A DNA stretch of 36,820 nt. Origin: Bacteroidetes bacterium GWA2_40_15 (lineage in GTDB: Bacteria; Bacteroidota; Bacteroidia; Bacteroidales; VadinHA17). The position numbers were made by a program, and so were the translations under genes. Under the pieces are notes generated by a model. That model saw only the letters and a list, made by a program, of their open reading frames with translations, ran no database searches and was not told the DNA's origin. The DNA lies in contig MENI01000094.1 in assembly GCA_001768195.1 (NCBI GenBank), positions 39,912 through 76,731 of the forward strand. Reading direction: 5' to 3'. Of this stretch, positions 16,683 to 25,373 are shown in pieces (within the stretch, counting starts at the first letter, position 1; every line of letters starts with the position of its first letter).

Positions 16683-18926
16683 ATGATAATAAAAACAGCA
16701 TTTGCGTTTTGTGTTTACTTAATCCAGTTATCAGGATTATCTGCTCAATCTCAATTACACGAAAAAGTTACAATTATCGACTCCAGACACTATAGCAGTG
16801 TTTTCGGGGAAGTCAGGAACTACAGGATTTTTCTGCCTCACGGTTATTATGAAAACCCTCAGAAGAGATATCCGGTAATCTACTTTTATCACGGATGGTC
16901 GCAGCGTTATTTCGGCAGCGGTCCCGATGGTTACAACCATTTTGAAAAAGGTGATGACAATGGTGGCGACAATATAGCTGATTTCGTCTCTGAAAACGAA
17001 GTAATTGTTGTCAAACCAGATGGATATAACAGAAGTGCAGGTGAAGAGTATTACCTGCGCCCATATAATATAGGACCTGTTGAGACATTCCGGCAGTTTC
17101 CTCTCTATTTCCCTGAACTGGTCAGCTATATTGATGGTACTTACAAAACTATACCAGACAGAGATCACAGGGCAATTTCAGGACTTTCGATGGGCGGTTT
17201 CATGTCATTCTGGATAGGTGGAAAATACCCTGATCTGATTTGTGCAATCGGTAGTTTCTGTGGTTCGGCTGAGTTTGTAAACGGACCTAAGGATTTTCCG
17301 GTGGAATACAGGCACATAGATATGTTCAGGAACTACAAGGGGACTAAAGTAAGACTGAATTATGGCAATAAAGACTTCATACGCTATTATCACAGGGATC
17401 TGAATAAGGTCTGGCTGCAGGTTATGGATAATTATGAATATGAGGTATACGAGGCTGAGCACTCAACCTGCGGAATGGGGGAGATGTTCAGTTTCCTGTC
17501 AGGGGCCTTCGCCAATCCGTCAGCAAAACCTTTAAACTGGAATCATATTGATGTCTATCCTGAATTCAAAGTATGGGATTATAATGTAAAATCTGATCGT
17601 GATGTGCCAGGATTTACTGTACTGGAAGACGTAAATGACAGGGGCTTCAAATGTGCAGTTCGCCAACACCTTCCTGACGGGGAAACTCTTCCATTTGTAA
17701 GCCTTTCTGTTATTACACCTCCTCTGTATGAAAAAAACACCACTTACATTATTAATGATATTGAGGTAGTAAGTAAAAGGATTAAAACCTACTCAACCAC
17801 CAGTGATGATAACGGATGCCTTAAGATTTCCTTTAATGGAAGCAGTCATGAAATCGGGATTAATAAAGCGAATTTTAAACCGGATCTGGGCATTGCCTCT
17901 TTCGCCGTTACGAACATAAAATATGCAAAACACCTGAGTGAGGTTAAGATTAGTATCAATATCCTGAACAAAGGAACTCAGAAAGGAGAAGGAGTAAAGG
18001 CTAAGCTGACTGCATTCAGAAATAGTGCTGTTGTTTCAGGGGCAGAGGCTGATTTTGGAACAATAAATGTAAATGAAACTGTGAAATCAAAATCAGAATT
18101 CATTATCCATACTGTATCAGATACAACTGTTATAGAGCGGTTTCAGCTTACCATAACTGATAAAAACAAAAATACCTGGAATGAATACTTTGAACTACCG
18201 GTTTTCAGAAAAGATCTTCCTGAAATTAAAGACTTCCGGATAGCTGATGGCAGTCAAGTAATTGTTGCTTCAGCTGGTATAGGTTCCGATACACTTGTTC
18301 TCGGAAAAGGAAATGGAGACGGAGTTGCAAATCCAGGAGAATCAATTGTGATCCTTGTTAAGGATGAGGATTTGTTCAGAAGAACAGAACTGCTTGTTCC
18401 GGATAATCAGCTCAATGCAGGTGGTGAAAATAAAAGATTATCAGATTATTGGGGCACTTATGATCATGTTGGAGGCTCTGCCAAGTATTCTGTTCCGGTT
18501 ATTTCATCATCATGTCCGGAAAATTATGTAATTGATGTTGTCGCTGAGTACTGGATGCCGGATTATCCCAACCATATTATTAAGCAGGGTATAGTTAAAA
18601 TAAAGGTATCAGGCAGGGATATTACTCCGCCTTCTGTTGAATGGCTCAGGATAAAAGGAGATAATACAATACAGGTAAAGTTAATTGATGGGTCGGAGGT
18701 AAACCAGGTCAGAATTAAACTCTCACATCAGTCTGATCCTGCAAAATCCTTTGAGGCAGAACTAAACAATGATGGTATGAACGGAGATATTTCACCGGAT
18801 GATAATGTATTCAGCTTCACTATTCCTGTAAGAGGGTTCGGTTTCTATACTGGAGAGATATCTGCCTCTGATTCATTCGGGAATATTACCAACCTGAAAG
18901 ACACTGGAATCCTTGTAGTACATTAA
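16683..18926 (+). CDS. Secreted esterase-D/feruloyl-esterase-like hydrolase with C-terminal Ig-like domains
   Basis: This 747-residue secreted serine esterase has a signal peptide (TAFAFCVYLIQLSGLSAQ) and an esterase-D-type catalytic domain (residues about 25-280). The triad fits Ser169 in GLSMGG, Asp231 in GNKDF and His260 in EAEHST; YFYHGW supplies the oxyanion region. Residues from about 295 onward are beta-rich Ig-like modules, including one with GKGNGDGVANPGE (a CARDB-like or calcium-loop-like motif). It probably cleaves feruloyl or acetyl esters on polysaccharides. The ATG at 16683 is preferred over the in-frame ATG at 16635 because it gives a clean signal peptide, and a weak promoter-like TAATTTG at 16648-16654 lies between them. 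An inverted repeat follows the stop. Confidence 0.78.
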   Translation: MIIKTAFAFCVYLIQLSGLSAQSQLHEKVTIIDSRHYSSVFGEVRNYRIFLPHGYYENPQKRYPVIYFYHGWSQRYFGSGPDGYNHFEKGDDNGGDNIADFVSENEVIVVKPDGYNRSAGEEYYLRPYNIGPVETFRQFPLYFPELVSYIDGTYKTIPDRDHRAISGLSMGGFMSFWIGGKYPDLICAIGSFCGSAEFVNGPKDFPVEYRHIDMFRNYKGTKVRLNYGNKDFIRYYHRDLNKVWLQVMDNYEYEVYEAEHSTCGMGEMFSFLSGAFANPSAKPLNWNHIDVYPEFKVWDYNVKSDRDVPGFTVLEDVNDRGFKCAVRQHLPDGETLPFVSLSVITPPLYEKNTTYIINDIEVVSKRIKTYSTTSDDNGCLKISFNGSSHEIGINKANFKPDLGIASFAVTNIKYAKHLSEVKISINILNKGTQKGEGVKAKLTAFRNSAVVSGAEADFGTINVNETVKSKSEFIIHTVSDTTVIERFQLTITDKNKNTWNEYFELPVFRKDLPEIKDFRIADGSQVIVASAGIGSDTLVLGKGNGDGVANPGESIVILVKDEDLFRRTELLVPDNQLNAGGENKRLSDYWGTYDHVGGSAKYSVPVISSSCPENYVIDVVAEYWMPDYPNHIIKQGIVKIKVSGRDITPPSVEWLRIKGDNTIQVKLIDGSEVNQVRIKLSHQSDPAKSFEAELNNDGMNGDISPDDNVFSFTIPVRGFGFYTGEISASDSFGNITNLKDTGILVVH

Positions 18927-18929
18927 CAA

Positions 18930-18973
18930 GATTTTCTTCGCTCCCCTTGGGGCTGGGGTAAACGAAGAAAATC
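18930..18973. repeat. Inverted repeat with 11-bp arms and an inner CCCC-TT-GGGG hairpin
   Basis: GATTTTCTTCG (18930-18940) is the perfect reverse complement of CGAAGAAAATC (18963-18973). The 22-base interior holds CCCCTTGGGG (18943-18952). It begins four bases after the esterase stop, so it may end transcription, though there is no long T-run; a small dispersed repeat element is the alternative. Confidence 0.7.
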
Positions 18974-19035
18974 AATGTATATTAGTTAGTTATGAAGAAA
19001 ATTTGCTTGTCTAAAATATTTATTATTTACTAATT

Positions 19036-19779
19036 ATGAAAACCAAGAATAGAATATCTCAAATGCTGTTTAGCATGTTCCTTACAATAGTGGGAGCAAG
19101 TATATGCTATACTCTCTACGGCAAAGTCCCTGAAAGCGATTCACTGGTTGTTAAGAAATGCCAGGATTTTAATATTACAGGTGACGGAAGCGCTTCAGAG
19201 TGGAATAAGACTGAATGGATTGACATCACTCAGCAGGGCCCGGATAAATCACCCTATACCACCCGGGTAAAAGTTCTTTATTCAGAGACTGGAATATACT
19301 TCTTATATGATTGTGTTGACAGGAAACTTACTGCAACCATTAAAGGCGATTTCCAGAATATCTTTACCGAAGATGTTGTAGAGGTGTTCCTTTGGACTGA
19401 TGAGAGTTTTCCGGTTTATTTTGAGTATGAACTCTCTCCTCTCGATTATGAATTGCCGATAATTATTCCCAATTACAATGGTAAATTCTTTGGCTGGCAA
19501 CCCTGGCAATATGAAGGTGAACGGAGAACCCGTCATGCTACTTCTGTTACGGGAGGTAAAAAAGAGAGTTTAGCTTCCGTGGATGCATGGAAAGCTGAGT
19601 TTTTTATTCCTTATAAACTTCTTGTTCCTCTGAATAATGTTCCACCGGTTTCCGGCACAAGGTGGCGGGCAAATATGTATCGTATTGATTATGATAAAGG
19701 TACGACTTATTTCACTTGGCAGAAAGTGAAAAAATCATTTCACGAGTTCAATAACTACGGGACTTTCATATTTGAATAA
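19036..19779 (+). CDS. Secreted CBM9-like carbohydrate-binding protein
   Basis: This 247-residue protein has an N-terminal signal/anchor (MLFSMFLTIVGASICYTLYG) and a single beta-sandwich resembling the CBM9/DOMON-like fold. Visible hallmarks are ITGDGSASEWNKTEWI near the start, VKVLYSETGIYFLYDC, EDVVEVFLW, and a C-terminal RWRANMYRID segment with WQKVKKSFHEFNNYG. Stand-alone copies in Bacteroidota usually lie beside glycan-acting enzymes, here a secreted esterase, and may bind reducing ends or help substrate capture. No catalytic motif is seen. The last 25 bases overlap the 3' end of the convergent amidohydrolase gene. Confidence 0.75.
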   Translation: MKTKNRISQMLFSMFLTIVGASICYTLYGKVPESDSLVVKKCQDFNITGDGSASEWNKTEWIDITQQGPDKSPYTTRVKVLYSETGIYFLYDCVDRKLTATIKGDFQNIFTEDVVEVFLWTDESFPVYFEYELSPLDYELPIIIPNYNGKFFGWQPWQYEGERRTRHATSVTGGKKESLASVDAWKAEFFIPYKLLVPLNNVPPVSGTRWRANMYRIDYDKGTTYFTWQKVKKSFHEFNNYGTFIFE

Positions 19780-21482
19780 ACTATCTTTCCGCCTGTAATT
19801 GTTATCAGGGCTTCGATATCTTTTATATCATCTTCCGGGCATGTAAGATAATCATCTGACAGAACAGCCAGGTCAGCCAGTTTTCCGGGTTCAATACTAC
19901 CCTTAATTGATTCTTCAAATGAGGCCCTGGCATTGTTGATTGTATAGATTTTCAATGCCTCTTCCCGTGTGACAGACTCTGAAGAGCCCACAACTGATCC
20001 CCGTTCAGTTTTCCTGGTTATCATTGCCCACATGCCAAGAAACGGATTATATGGATTGATTGAAGTGTTTGCATCCCATTTTACCATATGGTCTGATCCT
20101 CCGTTGATCATAACACCTGCATCTGTCATGGATCTGTTTGGATGAAAAGATTCAACTCTCTTATTTCCAAGAATGGATACCATCGCATCAGCATCTTTGT
20201 AGAACCAGGCTGCCTGAATATTAGCATATACTCCAAGTTCCTTCATTATTTCTATCGCTTCCTCGCTGAAGAAATTGCCATGAATAATGGAAAACCTCTT
20301 CTCCTTTATTGACTTCTTCATGTTGACCTCTCTGAAAACGTCAAGCAGGAGATTTACCGAACCGTCACCTGTAGCGTGCGCTGTAAAACTCCAATCGAAT
20401 TCATTCGCAACTGAAACAATATCAAAAAGTTCCTTTCTGGAATAATTGACAATACCCCGGTACGAAGGGTCCTCTATGCCAAATATTTTACCTGCTTTCT
20501 CACCCCATGGTTCCTGAAGCCAGGCAGTACCAGTGAGTATTCCGCCATCCATAAAAACTTTCAATGAACCAATTCTGACCCATTTGTCTCCCGAGCCGGT
20601 ACTCCCTTCATAACTTTTCAGTATAGCCTCGACTGATTCTTTTGAAACAGAACCTGCAGTGGGGAGAAGTATATTCTGATAAATTCTTGCCGTCAGAATC
20701 TTTTTCTCCGACATATCCTTATAGATTTTTACTGATTCAAAATCACCGGAACCTGAGAAAAGACTGGTAATACCATACCTGTTATAACGTTTCAGCATTT
20801 CAACCAGAGCATCCTGCTCTTCCTGGTATGAAAGTTTTTTCTCTTCAGGTAATTTTAAGAGTGAAAATGCTGATGCCCTGATAAATCCTGTTGGTCTCCC
20901 TGTATATTTGTCCTTAATTATTCCCGGATGATCTGAATCGGAATTGATACGGGAGAGTTTCATTGCTTCAGAGTTTATCATGCCTCCGAATGATCCGTTC
21001 AGAAAAACCGGGTTCGACGGAGCAGCCATGTCAAGCTCCTTAAGATCAGGTTGTCGCATTTCAATCAGGCGTGTTGAGAAAAATTTAGGGAAGACGATCC
21101 ATTCACCCTCCGTTTTTCTTGCTGCCTGACTTTTTATCCAGTCAAGAAGCTGAATAATAGTCTTAACATCAGGTATTTCATCGTAAAGTTCACTTACTGA
21201 TGCTGATTCGGGGTGAAGATGAGAGTCAATTAACCCCGGGATCACAGTTTTTCCGGCAAGATCAATTATCCTCGTTTTCTCTCCTGTAAGTTGCAGTATT
21301 GATTCGTTTGTTCCGACTGACATTATGGTATCATCCGATATCGCCAATGCTTCAGCGATTGTGAAGTCACCGTCAACGGTTATGATTTTTCCGTTAATAA
21401 TTATGATATCTGCTGAAGCCATCGTTTTGCAGGAATTCAGAAGAATAGCTGCCAGGAAGATACTTATGATATTTATTTTCAC
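19755..21482 (-). CDS. YtcJ-like amidohydrolase lipoprotein
   Basis: This 575-residue metal-dependent hydrolase of the amidohydrolase superfamily has a lipoprotein signal (FLAAILLNSC), so it is probably exported and membrane-anchored. The metal-binding HxH is His88/His90 in IDSHLHPES. Later ligands fit TAHATGDG, IIHGNFF and the Asp in GGSDHMVKWD, in the YtcJ order. It would cleave amide or related C-N bonds in small molecules; the substrate is unknown. The start is GTG at 21482, chosen because the next in-frame ATG would remove the signal peptide. It is divergent from the operon starting at 21622, and the 3' end overlaps the CBM9-like gene by 25 bases. Confidence 0.8.
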   Translation of the reverse strand: MKINIISIFLAAILLNSCKTMASADIIIINGKIITVDGDFTIAEALAISDDTIMSVGTNESILQLTGEKTRIIDLAGKTVIPGLIDSHLHPESASVSELYDEIPDVKTIIQLLDWIKSQAARKTEGEWIVFPKFFSTRLIEMRQPDLKELDMAAPSNPVFLNGSFGGMINSEAMKLSRINSDSDHPGIIKDKYTGRPTGFIRASAFSLLKLPEEKKLSYQEEQDALVEMLKRYNRYGITSLFSGSGDFESVKIYKDMSEKKILTARIYQNILLPTAGSVSKESVEAILKSYEGSTGSGDKWVRIGSLKVFMDGGILTGTAWLQEPWGEKAGKIFGIEDPSYRGIVNYSRKELFDIVSVANEFDWSFTAHATGDGSVNLLLDVFREVNMKKSIKEKRFSIIHGNFFSEEAIEIMKELGVYANIQAAWFYKDADAMVSILGNKRVESFHPNRSMTDAGVMINGGSDHMVKWDANTSINPYNPFLGMWAMITRKTERGSVVGSSESVTREEALKIYTINNARASFEESIKGSIEPGKLADLAVLSDDYLTCPEDDIKDIEALITITGGKIVYSNMKVP

Positions 21483-21529
21483 CTGGTATATTAATATCTG
21501 CTAAATATAATCATAAAAATTCATTCAGT

Positions 21530-21562
21530 TTTGTTGATTATATAATGAAAGTTATAATTTTG
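21530..21562 (+). promoter_or_regulatory. Candidate promoter for the kinase-phosphatase/epimerase/symporter operon
   Basis: TTTG (21530-21533), 21 bases, TAATTTTG (21555-21562). Both boxes match the Bacteroidota consensus exactly. The expected start near 21569 gives a leader of about 53 bases before the ATG at 21622. Confidence 0.55.
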
Positions 21563-21621
21563 ATTATGAACATTATTGGATAATCTTATTTATTTCTTTG
21601 TTGTAATAATTATTTAAAGTT

Positions 21622-22284
21622 ATGAGTAGAATATTTTTTCACAGTTATATCAGGAAGCTTATTCCGGTGTCTGTTTTTGTTGTTGTTTTTATGCAGATAT
21701 TGACTGATTGTGCAGCACAGTACAGGCCTTCACTCTTTTTCAGGGAAGACTTTAAGGAGATCCCTGCTGCTACCCCTGTAACCCAGGTTCATATTGTAAA
21801 TAAGGATCTTGTGCTTGGGTTGTATGGTCCGGGATGCGACAGTATAAAGAAAAGTCACCATGATACTCCGGCTGATGATCCTTTCTATATATGGTCAGGG
21901 CTGTGCACCGGCAACTGGGCTGTTACACTGAAGAATTCAAGATCATATGTCGATCTCACAGGTTATGCAAAAATAATGTGGCGATCAAAACAGAGTGGTT
22001 TAAGATGCCTGTACCCGTTGCTGAAACTGGCTGACGGAACCTGGCTGGTAGGGACCCGGGGTGATTGTATTTCAAAAGACTGGAGGATTACTGAATTTAA
22101 CATAATGGATATGAACTGGTACACTCTTAATATCAAATCTGTAATTGAGGTAAAGCCGGTTAAGGATCCCGATCTTTCAAAAGTTGATGAAATAGGATTC
22201 ACTGACCTTATGACGGGTGGGGGGAGTGATGCCTGCTCGCGTCTCGACTGGATTGAGGTACATGGCAAACCCGTTCCACGTTAA
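21622..22284 (+). CDS. Secreted protein of unknown function, jelly-roll-like
   Basis: This 220-residue protein has a signal peptide (LIPVSVFVVVFMQILTDCAAQ); the Cys in TDCAAQ could also be a non-canonical lipobox. The mature part is beta-rich with aromatic strands (WAVTLKNSRSYVDLTGY, IMWRSKQSG, DWRITEFNIMD, SRLDWIEVHG), the pattern of a carbohydrate-binding jelly roll such as CBM11-like or NHL-associated modules. No catalytic motif is recognised. It is the first gene of the operon, 48 bases before the kinase-phosphatase fusion, so it may capture or process the sugar that the downstream symporter imports. I do not recognise a named family. Confidence 0.6.
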   Translation: MSRIFFHSYIRKLIPVSVFVVVFMQILTDCAAQYRPSLFFREDFKEIPAATPVTQVHIVNKDLVLGLYGPGCDSIKKSHHDTPADDPFYIWSGLCTGNWAVTLKNSRSYVDLTGYAKIMWRSKQSGLRCLYPLLKLADGTWLVGTRGDCISKDWRITEFNIMDMNWYTLNIKSVIEVKPVKDPDLSKVDEIGFTDLMTGGGSDACSRLDWIEVHGKPVPR

Positions 22285-22332
22285 GTGAACGATATTTATG
22301 AAAAATACAATACGGTAATAAATATTTCCTTT

Positions 22333-24231
22333 ATGACAATTGAGAGACTTCAGAAGCTGCTTGATGATATCAGATCTGTCAGTATAGCTGTTATTGGAGA
22401 TTTCTGTCTGGATGCTTACTGGTTTATCGATAAATCGAAGAGCGAAATATCGATTGAAACCAGCCAGGCTACACATCCTGTGGCACATCAGCGGTATACC
22501 CTTGGCGGGGCCGGTAATGTTGCCAGTAATCTGGCATCCCTGGGGGTAAATAAGGTATTGGCTCTCGGTGTTATTGGAAATGACCCTTTCGGAACAGAGA
22601 TGGTAAGGATAATGAAAGAAACAGGCATTAATACTGAAAACCTTTTGATCCAGCCGGATAACTGGTCTACTCATACATATGCCAAGCCTTACATCGGGGA
22701 GAATGAACTGAACCGGGTTGATTTTGGTAACTTTAACTCACTTGAAAAGGTGACTGCTGACAGGTTGATCGGGAATCTTATTGAATCAGTCAGTATTTCT
22801 GACATAGTAATTATTAATCAACAGGTACCTTCCGGCATACATACAGATTATTTTAAGAAAAGGCTTGTTGCTGTGATCCGTGAATTTCCTGAAAAACCAT
22901 TTATAGCTGACAGTCGCAATTTCAATGATTTCTACACCGGTTCTCTTCGTAAGATGAATGATACAGAAGCTTTGAGACTGTGCGGGAAGATACGAAAACC
23001 TGATGAAATTATTTCCCTGGAGGAGCTTAAGCAATCTGCAAATGAGCTGTATCTTCGTTACAGTAAACCGGTTTTTATTACCAGGGGAGCCAGAGGATCT
23101 TTAACAGTGGATGAGACTGGTATTACAGAAATCCCAGGTCTTCTTATCCTGTCAAAGGTCGATACGGTGGGAGCCGGAGACAGCTATCTTGCCGGGACAG
23201 CTTCAGCAATGGCTGCCGGATATAATATTGTTGACGCGGCAAGGCTCGGAACCTTTGTGGCAGGAGTAACTGTACAGAAATTATTCCAGACAGGGACTGC
23301 AACACCAAAGGAAATTTTTGACATAGGAAATGATCCTGATTATATTTTTTTACCTGAACTGGCAGAAGATATAAGGCATGCCAGTTATATTGATAATACT
23401 GAAATTGAGATAATAAGCAACTGGAAAGAAAATCCTGAGATCAGGCATGCTATTTTTGATCATGATGGTACAATTTCAACACTGAGAGAAGGATGGGAGC
23501 TTATTATGGCTCCTATGATGATAAAAGCAATACTTGGCGATAACTTCCTCCTTGCGGATGATGCCTTGTATCGCAGAATTCAGATCAGGGTGCAGGAGTT
23601 TATTGACAAAACCACAGGTATTCAGACACTTGTGCAGATGCATGGTCTGAGGGATATGATCATTGAATTTGGTTTTGTTGATGAAGAAAAGATACTTGAT
23701 GCAACAGGCTACAAGAAGATTTTTAACGATGAACTACTGCTGATGGTCAGAAGCAGGGAGAAGAAATTTAAGGATGGCGAACTCACTCTGGATGACTTCA
23801 CCCTTAAGAATTCGGTTCCCTTTCTCAGAAAACTATATGATTCCGGTGTAAAACTTTATCTTGCAAGCGGCACAGACATTGAAGATGTCATTAGCGAAGC
23901 AAAAGCACTGGGATATGACAATTTCTTCGAAGGAAGGATTTTTGGTTCTGTAGGAGATATCAGCAGGGATGCAAAGAAAATAGTACTTGACCAGATACTG
24001 GATACAATCGGTGATTCGGCTTCAGCCAGAGTTGTTACATTCGGAGACGGACCTGTTGAAATAAGGGAGACCAGGAAAAGGGGTGGATTAACGGTTGGTG
24101 TTGCCAGCAATGAGGTTAGGAGGTATGGCCTTAATCTACAAAAGCGTACCAGGCTGATAAAAGCAGGAGCTGACATAATCGTACCGGATTTTTCACAGTA
24201 TACCCATTTGCTTGAATTATTAAATCTTTAA
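22333..24231 (+). CDS. PfkB/HldE-like sugar kinase fused to a HAD phosphatase
   Basis: This 632-residue bifunctional protein has two recognisable parts. Residues 1 to about 325 are a ribokinase-family kinase closest in pattern to heptose-7-phosphate kinase (IAVIGDFCLDAYWF, TLGGAGNVASNLASLG), with the ATP/anion motif VGAGDS and catalytic base Asp283. Residues about 365-632 are a HAD hydrolase: motif I Asp376/Asp378 in FDHDGT, motif II in LASGTD and motif IV Asp572 in FGDGP. The first part would phosphorylate a sugar or sugar phosphate and the second would remove a phosphate, as HldE kinase and GmhB do on separate proteins. The cytidylyl/adenylyltransferase half of HldE is absent. The ATG at 22333 is used, not the GTG at 22285. 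It is 11 bases before the next gene. Confidence 0.78.
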   Translation: MTIERLQKLLDDIRSVSIAVIGDFCLDAYWFIDKSKSEISIETSQATHPVAHQRYTLGGAGNVASNLASLGVNKVLALGVIGNDPFGTEMVRIMKETGINTENLLIQPDNWSTHTYAKPYIGENELNRVDFGNFNSLEKVTADRLIGNLIESVSISDIVIINQQVPSGIHTDYFKKRLVAVIREFPEKPFIADSRNFNDFYTGSLRKMNDTEALRLCGKIRKPDEIISLEELKQSANELYLRYSKPVFITRGARGSLTVDETGITEIPGLLILSKVDTVGAGDSYLAGTASAMAAGYNIVDAARLGTFVAGVTVQKLFQTGTATPKEIFDIGNDPDYIFLPELAEDIRHASYIDNTEIEIISNWKENPEIRHAIFDHDGTISTLREGWELIMAPMMIKAILGDNFLLADDALYRRIQIRVQEFIDKTTGIQTLVQMHGLRDMIIEFGFVDEEKILDATGYKKIFNDELLLMVRSREKKFKDGELTLDDFTLKNSVPFLRKLYDSGVKLYLASGTDIEDVISEAKALGYDNFFEGRIFGSVGDISRDAKKIVLDQILDTIGDSASARVVTFGDGPVEIRETRKRGGLTVGVASNEVRRYGLNLQKRTRLIKAGADIIVPDFSQYTHLLELLNL

Positions 24232-24242
24232 ATTACCAGAGG

Positions 24243-25352
24243 ATGCCTTACCTGAAATTCAACAGGGATCAGCTTCTTATTAAAAAATTATCAGAGAGAG
24301 GTAATAAAGTAAATATTGTTTCAGATTCAATTCCTGTTACACTGAAACCATCATCTCTTTCAGATGAGAGCATCAGTCTTATTGAAAAAACAGCTCACAG
24401 GATAAAGTCAGCACGGAAGAGTAATAGTTCGGTAATTATGGCATTTGGAGCTCATACCATTAAAAATGGTATGTCACCAACGCTTATCGCTTTGCTGGAA
24501 GAGGGCTGGGTGACTCACCTTGCAACAAACGGCGCAGGCATAATACATGACTGGGAATTTGCTTTCCAGGGGAAATCGAGTGAAGATGTAAAGAAGAATG
24601 TCGATAAAGGACAATTTGGGATTTGGGAAGAGACAGGTTTTTACATTAACCTGGCAATTGTTGTCGGTGCATATGAGGGATCAGGTTACGGAGAATCTAT
24701 AGGTAAAATGATCAGCAGAGAAGGATTGCAGATTCCGGAAATATCTGAACTTAAGGATTTTGCTGTAAATAATATCTCTGAAAGTCCTGATCAGGCAGCC
24801 TCAGCTATTGACCTCTCAGGTATTCTTCAGAAGTACAGGATCAACTCCGGATTCCTTAGGTTACCTCATCCTTTTAAAAAGTACTCGGTTCAGGCTGCAG
24901 CTTTCGAATCAGGTATCCCTTTTACCGGACATCCAATGATCGGACAGGATATAATATACTGCCATCCGATGAACTCGGGAGCTGCTATAGGGAGAACGGC
25001 AATAAATGATTTTCTCTCATTTGCAGCCAGCGTAAGCAATCTTGAGAATGGTGTTTATCTCTCTGTGGGATCTGCTGTTATGTCTCCAATGATCTTCGAA
25101 AAATCATTGTCAATGGTTCAGAATATTAAAATTCAGCAAAACAAACACATTGATAATCACTATATGCTGGTTGTGGACCTTGCAAAATCAGACTGGGACT
25201 GGCAAATGAATGGAGAACCACCGGTGGATAATCCGGCCTACTATCTCAGGTTCTGCAAAACCTTCAGCAGGATGGGAGGTGAGATGCACTATCTGACAGC
25301 AGATAACCGTGATTTTCTGCTGGCATTATATCAGAAACTCAACGAAATTTAA
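24243..25352 (+). CDS. Conserved cytoplasmic protein of unknown function
   Basis: This 369-residue soluble protein has no signal peptide or membrane segment. I do not recognise a characterised family with confidence. Striking conserved-looking segments are MAFGAHTIKNGMSP (about residues 66-79), TNGAGIIHDWEFAFQG (95-110) and FGIWEETGFY (125-134), then GIPFTGHPMIGQDIIYCHP in the C-terminal half. The glycine-rich TNGAG followed by HDWE suggests a nucleotide- or substrate-binding fold, and a remote similarity to deoxyhypusine-synthase-like Rossmann proteins is possible but unproven. Short spacing on both sides (11 and 21 bases) places it firmly in the operon, so it probably acts on the same metabolite as the kinase-phosphatase and the epimerase. 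Confidence 0.65.
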   Translation: MPYLKFNRDQLLIKKLSERGNKVNIVSDSIPVTLKPSSLSDESISLIEKTAHRIKSARKSNSSVIMAFGAHTIKNGMSPTLIALLEEGWVTHLATNGAGIIHDWEFAFQGKSSEDVKKNVDKGQFGIWEETGFYINLAIVVGAYEGSGYGESIGKMISREGLQIPEISELKDFAVNNISESPDQAASAIDLSGILQKYRINSGFLRLPHPFKKYSVQAAAFESGIPFTGHPMIGQDIIYCHPMNSGAAIGRTAINDFLSFAASVSNLENGVYLSVGSAVMSPMIFEKSLSMVQNIKIQQNKHIDNHYMLVVDLAKSDWDWQMNGEPPVDNPAYYLRFCKTFSRMGGEMHYLTADNRDFLLALYQKLNEI

Positions 25353-25373
25353 TGTAATTTTTAATTATGCTGT

